The translations under genes were made by a program, and so were the position numbers. DNA of 64,000 nucleotides from Caballeronia sordidicola (GTDB lineage: Bacteria; Pseudomonadota; Gammaproteobacteria; Burkholderiales; Burkholderiaceae). The stretch lies in the NCBI RefSeq assembly GCF_000729995.1, contig NZ_JNFG01000002.1, forward strand, positions 1 through 64,000, given 5' to 3'. Positions 56,391-64,000 of the stretch are shown piece by piece (the first letter of the stretch is position 1; the number at the start of each line of letters is the position of its first letter). Below the pieces are notes generated by a model. That model was not told the DNA's origin and ran no database searches. It saw only the letters and a list, made by a program, of their open reading frames with translations.

Positions 56391-56482
56391 TAATTTAACA
56401 AGATTCTGAAAACATTTTTTAATGGTGCATGCTCGCTTTAGATTGGTGAAAACCCTTATAAAATGCACAAACATAGGGATAA

Positions 56483-57775
<1,293 letters not shown>

Positions 57776-57847
57776 TATTTCGACCCGGCCGCGCGCGGCG
57801 GTGTCTGGATGCGCTGCCGCCCGCGGTCTTGATTCGATGACTAGAAG

Positions 57848-58357
57848 ATGAGCGTGTCTGCTTCCGCCACACCGGTTTCAGGGCCATTGACGCTGACCGT
57901 CAATGGCAGCACTCGCACGGTCGACGTGACCCGCGACACGCCCTTGCTGTATGTGTTGCGCAACGACTTCGAACTAAACGGGCCGAAGTACGGCTGCGGT
58001 CTCGGCCAATGCGGTGCCTGCACGGTGCTGCTGGACGGCGGTCCTGCGCGCTCATGCGTTGTACCGGTCGCGGCGGCCGTAGGACGCGAGACGCTCACGC
58101 TGGAAGGGCTTGGAACGCTGGACGCGCTGCACCCGATCCAGCGGGCTTTTATCGATGAACAAGCAGCGCAATGCGGCTACTGCCTCAACGGCATGATCAT
58201 GAGCACGAAGGCGTTGCTCGATCGCAATCCTACGCCTGATGACGACGATATCCGTGACGCGCTGCGCTTCAACCTGTGCCGTTGCGGCACGCACATCGAA
58301 ATCATGAAGGCAGTGCATCGCGCGGCCGAGTACCTGAAACGCGAACCAAAAAACTGA
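57848..58357 (+). CDS. nicA: Nicotinate hydroxylase iron-sulfur subunit
   Basis: The 169-residue protein has a plant-type [2Fe-2S] site C50, C55, C58, C70 (GCGLGQCGACTV) and a helical second [2Fe-2S] site C109, C112, C144, C146 (CGYC, CRCG), the layout of xanthine-oxidase-family small subunits. It takes electrons from the Mo cofactor subunit and passes them to the cytochrome. It follows nicC by 72 bases. Confidence 0.92.
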   Translation: MSVSASATPVSGPLTLTVNGSTRTVDVTRDTPLLYVLRNDFELNGPKYGCGLGQCGACTVLLDGGPARSCVVPVAAAVGRETLTLEGLGTLDALHPIQRAFIDEQAAQCGYCLNGMIMSTKALLDRNPTPDDDDIRDALRFNLCRCGTHIEIMKAVHRAAEYLKREPKN

Positions 58358-58371
58358 TTCATTGGACCATC

Positions 58372-58413
58372 ATGTAATGGACGCCCTGTAATGGACCCGA
58401 TGTAATGGACGCC
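58372..58413 (+). repeat. Three 14-base tandem repeats at the nicB-like start, with two TAATG-linked mini-ORFs
   Basis: The unit ATGTAATGGACGCC occurs at 58372-58385, in a variant form at 58386-58399 (CTGTAATGGACCCG) and again at 58400-58413. Each copy carries TAATGGAC, so frames chain: ATG 58377 encodes MDAL and stops at 58391, ATG 58391 encodes MDPM and stops at 58405, and ATG 58405 opens the cytochrome gene (MDAVHEG). Each stop shares one base with the next start. Confidence 0.9.
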
Positions 58414-61173
58414 GTGCACGAAGGAAGTTCTGGCGGACCCGTGCTGATGCCCGAGTCGATGCTTCACGCGTGCGTGCTGGGCGAAGCCGACGCCGCGCTG
58501 CTCGCGTCTGCGCGGCAGTTGAATGTGGAAGCAGGCGTGCGTTGGGTGGTCGCGGGAAACGTCGCGGCGTTCGTGGCCGAGCGTTTCGAGCAGGCACGCG
58601 ACGCTGCTTGCCTGCTGGTGTTATCGGCCCGTGCGCAGCATGCCGGTGATAGCCCTTCTTTGCCCGTGCAACATTCCGGCTTGCAGCAGGAAGCGCATTA
58701 CACATGGCCGATTCCGGCGGACAGGATGGTGCCGTGCGAGGCTATTGCATGTAACGATGCCGGTAGTATCAAGGTCTGGAGCGGTGCTCCCGAGACAGCG
58801 GATTTGCGGGCGAAGCTTGTTGCTATCACCGGCCTGCCGTCCGACCGATTTTCGTTGCATTCGCTCGATGCACACAATGGCCGCGCCGATCCGCTGATTG
58901 CAACGCACGCCGCACTCGCTGCGGTTGTCTTGATGGCGGAGACCAGCCGGACGATATGCGTTGGCGGTTATATGGCGGCGTCTCAGGTCAAGGAAGCGAC
59001 AGTTTCTGTCGCCGCATCGCTGGACGGCGAAGGCGCGCTGCTCGACTGGCGTTACATGGCGCGAACGCCGGGCTTAACCAGCGGCGAAGCAGTCGCGCAG
59101 GACCCGGGTCCTTATGCTGCATCTCGTGCCACGTCGTTTGTCGATGATCCCGCCGCGCTGATTCCCGGCTCGGCGCATACCTTTGCACGCGAGTCTTTCG
59201 TCGATGAAATCGCTCGCGATCATCATCGCGATCCGGTTTCGTTTCGTCTCGATCACCTCGATCCGGTGGAGTATGGTGGCGCGCGGGAACTGATTGACAC
59301 GGTGGCGCAGCGGGCAGCGTGGAACGCGGATAAACAAGCTCGCAAGAATCACCGCGCTGACAGCAACGTTGCGCATGGCCGCGGTTTCGCGTTCGACAAA
59401 CACGATGCATCATCCGGCGATAACCCCACGCCCGACTACTCAGCGTGGATCGTTGATCTTGATGTAAACCGCCTGACGGGTGACGTGGCGCTCAAGCGGG
59501 TGGTGGCAGGGCGGGCAAGCGGACGCCGCAGGATTGGCCGCATGAATGGCGTTCCGGCCCGGCAGATCGCTGCTGCGGCTTCGCGCGCTTTGGGTCTGCA
59601 ACTCACTGCGCGGCCCTCGCACGATGAGACGCCGGGCGTGCAAGCTGTATCGCATGAACTTGCTCCCGCATCGTTGACATCCGGCGAAGTCGCAACGCAG
59701 AGCGCTGCCGGCGATCGTCTGGATATCGATGTCTCGCCAGCCGCGGCGGCTATTGCGAATGCGCTTTACGACGCGACAGGTGTGCGCTTTCGTGCGCCCC
59801 CGTTCACGCCGGAGCGTGTGTTGGCGGCGCTGGGCGGACCCCCTGCCATGGACTCGCTCGGCGATAAACTGAGGCGCGCAAAACGCTCGCTCTGGACCGC
59901 GCTCGCTGCCGGCGGCGTGGGCAGCCTGATCGGGCTGGCCTGCACGGCGTGGCCCTTGCGTGCCCCGATTGAAGCGATCGCCCGGCCGGCTGCATCGACG
60001 TGGTCTGACGCTACCATCGCCCGCGGTCGCCAGATTGCCGAGTTCGGAGATTGCGCGGTCTGCCATACGGCGCCCGGCGGCGTGATCAATGCCGGTGGCC
60101 TTGGCCTTGAAACGCCTTTTGGCATGGTCTACACGACCAACCTGACACCTGATCCGAAGACGGGCATCGGGAACTGGTCGTTTGCCGCATTCGACCGGGC
60201 CATGCGCCAAGGCATTTCACGCGACGGCCATCATCTATATCCCGCGTTTCCCTATACCGCGTTCACGAAGATGACCGAGGCCGACATGACCGCGCTGTAC
60301 GCGTATTTGATGTCGCAGCCGGCGGTCGAAAATGCGCCGCCTGTCACACGCCTGCCATTTCCGCTGAATCAGCGCGCATTGGTCGCCGGATGGAACGCGC
60401 TGTACCTGAAACAGGGCGAGTTCAAGCCCGACCCGACGCGTTCGGCGATATGGAATCGTGGAGCCTATCTCGTAGATGGCGTCGGACATTGCAGCGCGTG
60501 CCATTCGCCGCGCAATGCATTCGGAGCGGAGAAGGGCGGGCGTTTGTACCTGACCGGCGGCAGCGCTGAAGGCTGGGTGGCGCCGTCGCTCGTGGCCAAT
60601 TCGAAAGCGCCCGTGCGATGGACCGAGCAGGCGCTGTACGACTATCTCAAGACCGGTTTCTCGCATGAGCATGGCGTTGCGGCGGGGCCAATGGCGCCGG
60701 TCGTCGCAAGCTTGTCGACGCTGCCGGAAGAGGACGTGCGCGCAATGGCGCATTACGTGGCGTCGCTGTCGCCGCAGCCGGTTGCTGTTCCCTTGTCCCA
60801 GCCTGCACACGATCTCGCGATAAGCAAAGTGACCCTGCAGGGACTCGACAGCGGCCGGCGGATCTTCGAAGGCGCGTGCGCGGTTTGTCATGCTGCGACC
60901 GGCGGTGTCGGCAACTTCGGGGTGCGTCCGCTTCTCTCGCTGAACACCAGCGTAAGCGAAGGCACGCCGGACAATCTCCTGAACGTCATCCAGAATGGTA
61001 TTGATGCTCCCGCTACCGACGCGCTCGGTTACATGCCGGGCTTCAAGGATTCGTTCGATGACCGTCAGATCGCCGATCTCGTGACGTATATCCGCGCTAC
61101 ATTCGCACCGAATGAAGCGCCATGGAAAGACCTGGCGCAGGCATCGGCGCGGATTCGAAAGCACGTGCATTAG
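58405..61173 (+). CDS. NicB-like triheme cytochrome c with eroded molybdopterin domain
   Basis: The 922-residue protein aligns to NicB only in part. Residues ~10-470 are a shrunken Mo-hydroxylase domain: the first ~200 residues are absent, GCYGRN and the Moco-contact DTGTVINPDG are not conserved, and D440 aligns with the catalytic Glu. RFRAPPFTPE (461-470) is retained. A membrane helix (about 496-518) leads to three heme c sites: C550-A-V-C-H554, C696-S-A-C-H700 and C825-A-V-C-H829. It likely passes electrons from the Mo and FeS subunits to the respiratory chain. The start could instead be ATG 58447, after GAAGGAAG. Confidence 0.85.
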   Translation: MDAVHEGSSGGPVLMPESMLHACVLGEADAALLASARQLNVEAGVRWVVAGNVAAFVAERFEQARDAACLLVLSARAQHAGDSPSLPVQHSGLQQEAHYTWPIPADRMVPCEAIACNDAGSIKVWSGAPETADLRAKLVAITGLPSDRFSLHSLDAHNGRADPLIATHAALAAVVLMAETSRTICVGGYMAASQVKEATVSVAASLDGEGALLDWRYMARTPGLTSGEAVAQDPGPYAASRATSFVDDPAALIPGSAHTFARESFVDEIARDHHRDPVSFRLDHLDPVEYGGARELIDTVAQRAAWNADKQARKNHRADSNVAHGRGFAFDKHDASSGDNPTPDYSAWIVDLDVNRLTGDVALKRVVAGRASGRRRIGRMNGVPARQIAAAASRALGLQLTARPSHDETPGVQAVSHELAPASLTSGEVATQSAAGDRLDIDVSPAAAAIANALYDATGVRFRAPPFTPERVLAALGGPPAMDSLGDKLRRAKRSLWTALAAGGVGSLIGLACTAWPLRAPIEAIARPAASTWSDATIARGRQIAEFGDCAVCHTAPGGVINAGGLGLETPFGMVYTTNLTPDPKTGIGNWSFAAFDRAMRQGISRDGHHLYPAFPYTAFTKMTEADMTALYAYLMSQPAVENAPPVTRLPFPLNQRALVAGWNALYLKQGEFKPDPTRSAIWNRGAYLVDGVGHCSACHSPRNAFGAEKGGRLYLTGGSAEGWVAPSLVANSKAPVRWTEQALYDYLKTGFSHEHGVAAGPMAPVVASLSTLPEEDVRAMAHYVASLSPQPVAVPLSQPAHDLAISKVTLQGLDSGRRIFEGACAVCHAATGGVGNFGVRPLLSLNTSVSEGTPDNLLNVIQNGIDAPATDALGYMPGFKDSFDDRQIADLVTYIRATFAPNEAPWKDLAQASARIRKHVH

Positions 61174-61271
61174 CGACAGGCAGGATGTTGCTCCGGCTCC
61201 TTTGATGAATGGCGCGGCCCGCTGCTGGCACGTGCCGGCCCCCAATCCACCTTTCCGACATACGAACTATC

Positions 61272-61754
61272 ATGGCGCCTTCGAAGCTTCCTTCCGGTTC
61301 ATCGCAATCTGCACAGGACGCTGTGTCCCGCTATGAGGTGTCGGAGCAGATCGGGCATCTTCTTCGCAAGGCTTATCAGCGCCATCTGGCTATCTTCAGC
61401 CAGACCATCGACGACCCTCAACTGACGGCAGTGCAGTTTGCAGTATTGAGCGCCAACCGAAGGCTTGGACCGTCTTCGATGAGCGACCTGGGCAAGGCGA
61501 CCGCGATAGATGCGGCAACGGTACGTGGAATAATTGAACGTCTGAGGGCACGCGAGCTGATCGAGTTGCAGACAAATCCCGACGACCGCAGGAAGGTGAC
61601 GGTGCAACTGACGCGGGCAGGTGAAAGCCTGGTCGAACAGATCACGCCAACCGCCTTTCGCATTAGTGAGTTGACCATGGGTGAGCTGAACGAAGCGGAG
61701 CGAGTGGCCGTGCTGTATTTGCTGCGCAAGCTAAGCGCGCCGGATTCCGACTAA
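61272..61754 (+). CDS. nicR: MarR-family regulator, NicR-like paralogue 2
   Basis: Start at ATG 61272 (MAPSKLPSGSSQSAQD), 160 residues, 98 bases after the cytochrome gene and on the same strand. The HTH region is MSDLGKATAIDAATVRGIIERL with the wing NPDDRRKVTVQLT. It resembles P. putida NicR in length and in position beside the nic genes, and it is a paralogue of the regulator at 49963. It probably represses both nic promoters until 6-hydroxynicotinate binds; which of the two copies does this is unknown. Confidence 0.8.
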   Translation: MAPSKLPSGSSQSAQDAVSRYEVSEQIGHLLRKAYQRHLAIFSQTIDDPQLTAVQFAVLSANRRLGPSSMSDLGKATAIDAATVRGIIERLRARELIELQTNPDDRRKVTVQLTRAGESLVEQITPTAFRISELTMGELNEAERVAVLYLLRKLSAPDSD

Positions 61755-62153
61755 GCGCAATCCGTCTGTCGTGCGTTTTTGTGGCTAAGCTCACGCTTAT
61801 TAATTAGCCGCTTCGTCTGGTGCACCGGCAAACGCCACCGCAATCGCGTTGCACCAATAGCGGGACCTTCGCACCGGAAAAGCGATTATGGTGTGTACGC
61901 TGGTTTTATAAGGTGCAGCACGACCCGCACGATTACCTGAATGTCAGCTTAACGTTAGCGGAAAGGCCCTTTGAAACAAGGGTGGAAAGTCACTGTACCT
62001 AGTACAAGTCACTAGATATAAAGTGGGCATGGTCATTGCATAGAAGACTAGAATTAAAGTGTGTACATTTGTATCGGCGGGCAAGGGCATCGCTTTAAAA
62101 AGCACGCTTGCCGACACGAACACCTTGATGAAATCCGAGCAATAGAGGCATCG
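61755..62153. promoter_or_regulatory. Control region of the ABC permease, with NicR-like sites
   Basis: This 399-base stretch has no convincing gene. It holds two operator-like sequences related to those at the nicE-nicC promoters: GGTGTGTACGCT at 61890-61901 and AGTGTGTACATT at 62058-62069. Between them is a 13-base palindrome, TGTAC-CTA-GTACA, at 61994-62006. No strong -35/-10 pair was found, although TGTG-TACATT (62060-62069) could be an extended -10. Confidence 0.5.
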
Positions 62154-64000
62154 ATGCTTTCGAATCTGGCTATACAACTCATCAACGGACTAGCGGACGC
62201 GTGCGCCATGTTTCTTGTCGCGTCCGGTTTGTCGTTGATCTTTGGCGTGACGCGAATCGTCAACTTCGCGCACGGCTCGTTCTACATGCTTGGCGTGTAT
62301 GTGGCCTACAGCATCGCCAGCCGCTTTGGTTCGACCGTAGCGGGATTCTGGCTTTCGATGCTTGCGGCAGCACTTGTGGTTGCCGTGCTTGGTGCGCTGG
62401 TCGAAGTGATTGTGCTCCGGCGCATTTATCAGGCGCCCGAGTTATTTCATCTGCTGGCAACCTTTGCGCTGGTGCTGATCTTTCGCGACGCGGCGCTGTA
62501 TATCTGGGGCCCGGAAGACCTGTTCGGACCGCGCGCTCCGCTTCTTGGCGGCGCGGTCAACCTGCTCGGCCACGCATTGCCCACCTATGACATTGCGCTG
62601 ATCGTGATTGGTCCCGTGGTACTGGCTATCCTCTGGTTCGGTCTGACTAAAACGCGCTGGGGCACGCTCGTGCGCGCGGCGACCGGTGACCGGGAAATGC
62701 TCGGTGCGCTCGGTATCAACCAGGCCTGGCTATTCACGGGCGTGTTTTTCATCGGCGCATTCCTCGCGGGTCTTGGCGGTGCGCTTCAGGTGCCGCGGAT
62801 GTCGGCGAACCTGTCGCTTGATATCGATACAATCGGCAATGCGTTCGTCGTCGTGGTGGTCGGCGGAATGGGCTCGATTCCGGGCGCGTTCGTGGCCGCA
62901 TTGCTGATTGCTGAGATCAAGGCGCTATGCATTGGAATAGGTGACGTGACCATTGGCGGCGTGGTGTTTTCGCTAAGCAAGTTCACGCTGGTGGCTGAGT
63001 TCGTGGTGATGGCGATCGTACTCGTCGTGCGGCCGTGGGGGCTGCTCGGTCGCGCGCAGGCCGCGGTTCGCACCATGGCTGCCGCTGAAACACCTCTGCG
63101 TCCAGCCGATACCCGCCTGAAGATATTCGCTGGTGTCGTGCTCGCGGTGCTTGTTTTGGCGCCGCTGCTTTCAGGCGTATTTCCCTACATGCCCGTGTTG
63201 CTGGTCGAGATCCTGATCGCGGTTTTGTTTGCAACGAGCCTGCATTTCATCATGGGTCCGGGCGGCATGCATTCCTTCGGGCATGCCGCGTATTTCGGCC
63301 TCGGCGCCTATGGCGCAGCGTTGTTCCTGAAGGTCCTGAACCTACCGATGGAAGCCGCGCTCGTGCTCGGGCCATTGCTTGCCGGTATCGGGGCACTGGT
63401 GTTCGGATGGTTCTGCGTGCGCTTGTCGGGCGTCTATCTCGCGATGCTGACGCTGGCCTTCGCGCAGATCGTCTGGTCGATCGTGTTCCAGTGGGACGCG
63501 GTGACCGGCGGCAGCAACGGTATTCTCAACCTGTGGCCGTCGACCTGGCTCAGCTCGACGGTGGCGTACTACTACGTGACTCTGGTGTTCGCGGTGCTGG
63601 GTGTGTGGCTCTTGCGGCGAATGTTGTTCTCGCCACTCGGTTATGCCATGCGCGCCTCACGCGATTCAACCCTTCGCGCCGAAGCAATTGGTATTGATGT
63701 GAAGCGCGTGCAGTGGGTTGCTTTCATCATCGCGTCATTGTTCTGTGGTCTCGCGGGATCGCTGTATGCGTTCTCCAAGGGGTCGATCTCGCCGGAAGTG
63801 ATCAGCGTCGGGCGCTCGGTCGATGGCCTCGTCATGGTGCTGCTAGGTGGCTTGCAGACGCTTACCGGCCCGATTGTCGGCGCGGCAGTGTTCACCTGGC
63901 TTCAAGATACGGTCGCCCGTCAGACGGACTACTGGGAGGCGCTGCTGGGCGCTGCGATCCTGGTGTTGGTCATTGCGTTCCCGCAGGGGATCGTGGGGTT
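62154..64000 (+). CDS. Fused LivH-LivM branched-chain-type ABC transporter permease, runs off the edge
   Basis: From ATG 62154 (MLSNLAIQLINGLADAC), with GAGG upstream, the frame stays open to the window end (615 codons). Residues ~1-300 are a complete LivH-like permease (SGLSLIFGVTRIVNFAHGSF, LGALGINQAWLF, VVVVGGMGSIPGAFVAALL). After a short linker (MAAAETPLRPADTRL) a LivM-like permease follows (GPGGMHSFGHAAYFGLGAYG, LAMLTLAFAQIVWS, AIGIDVKRVQWVAF, LLGGLQTLTGP). Both domains belong to the HAAT family, which imports branched-chain amino acids, amides and aromatic acids. Operator-like sites upstream suggest a role in nicotinate uptake. The ATPase and binding-protein genes would lie beyond the edge. 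Confidence 0.9.
   Translation, partial: MLSNLAIQLINGLADACAMFLVASGLSLIFGVTRIVNFAHGSFYMLGVYVAYSIASRFGSTVAGFWLSMLAAALVVAVLGALVEVIVLRRIYQAPELFHLLATFALVLIFRDAALYIWGPEDLFGPRAPLLGGAVNLLGHALPTYDIALIVIGPVVLAILWFGLTKTRWGTLVRAATGDREMLGALGINQAWLFTGVFFIGAFLAGLGGALQVPRMSANLSLDIDTIGNAFVVVVVGGMGSIPGAFVAALLIAEIKALCIGIGDVTIGGVVFSLSKFTLVAEFVVMAIVLVVRPWGLLGRAQAAVRTMAAAETPLRPADTRLKIFAGVVLAVLVLAPLLSGVFPYMPVLLVEILIAVLFATSLHFIMGPGGMHSFGHAAYFGLGAYGAALFLKVLNLPMEAALVLGPLLAGIGALVFGWFCVRLSGVYLAMLTLAFAQIVWSIVFQWDAVTGGSNGILNLWPSTWLSSTVAYYYVTLVFAVLGVWLLRRMLFSPLGYAMRASRDSTLRAEAIGIDVKRVQWVAFIIASLFCGLAGSLYAFSKGSISPEVISVGRSVDGLVMVLLGGLQTLTGPIVGAAVFTWLQDTVARQTDYWEALLGAAILVLVIAFPQGIVG

Noticed and set aside
56287..56401. Longer nicE start adding 38 residues
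   Set aside because: It would run through the proposed promoter and operator; the ATG at 56287 begins the conserved maleate-isomerase sequence.

Overview
The window looks like chromosomal or megaplasmid DNA of a Burkholderiaceae member, most likely Paraburkholderia or Caballeronia. GC is high, genes are dense and often coupled by ATGA or GTGA overlaps, and three gene sets typical of that group are present (GABA catabolism, a Wza/Wzc-type exopolysaccharide locus, aerobic nicotinate degradation). No rRNA, tRNA or CRISPR was seen. A truncated IS30-type transposase lies at the left edge and a fused LivH-LivM permease runs off the right edge.

Layout. 1-300: IS30 remnant. 376-1365: AraC-type regulator. 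1501-11974 (minus): a ten-gene, head-to-tail operon. It starts with its own LysR-type regulator, then a flavin monooxygenase, a complete Dpp/Opp-type importer, a BAAT-like alpha/beta hydrolase and two AhpD/CMD-fold proteins. It looks like an uptake-and-oxidation pathway for an unidentified compound. 12568-15210: Tat-exported alkylsulfatase plus a small unknown protein with an internal repeat. 15300-19709: gabD and gabT with a divergent MocR/GabR regulator. 20112-46733: a large polysaccharide locus. 46816-49761: GlxA-type regulator and two unknown genes. 49963-64000: nicotinate (nic) catabolic region with two MarR/NicR-like regulators, followed by a branched-chain-type ABC permease.

The polysaccharide locus has two divergent arms around a 635-base AT-richer region. 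The left arm (minus) encodes the initiating glucose-1-P transferase, rmlACDB, an NDP-sugar epimerase, glycosyltransferases, a KpsC/KpsS-like protein, flippase, O-acetyltransferases and a polymerase. The right arm (plus) encodes a gfc/yjb-like export set in which the GfcC and GfcD homologues are one polypeptide, then Wza, Wzb and Wzc, a GH16-like hydrolase, and a complete kdsA-kdsC-kdsB-kdsD cassette for CMP-Kdo. The predicted product is a Wzx/Wzy-dependent polymer containing L-rhamnose (perhaps 6-deoxy-L-talose) and probably Kdo.

The nic region encodes nicotinate to fumarate (nicA/nicB, nicC, nicX, nicD, nicF, nicE) in two divergent operons. The nicotinate hydroxylase is unusual. The canonical NicB is one Mo-plus-cytochrome polypeptide. 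Here an intact Mo subunit without hemes sits at the end of the minus operon, and a triheme cytochrome carrying an eroded Mo domain sits in the plus operon. Its start is preceded by three 14-base tandem repeats that create two tiny TAATG-linked reading frames. A mirrored 13-base motif overlaps the candidate -10 boxes of both nic promoters, and related copies lie before the ABC permease, which suggests a shared NicR-type regulon.
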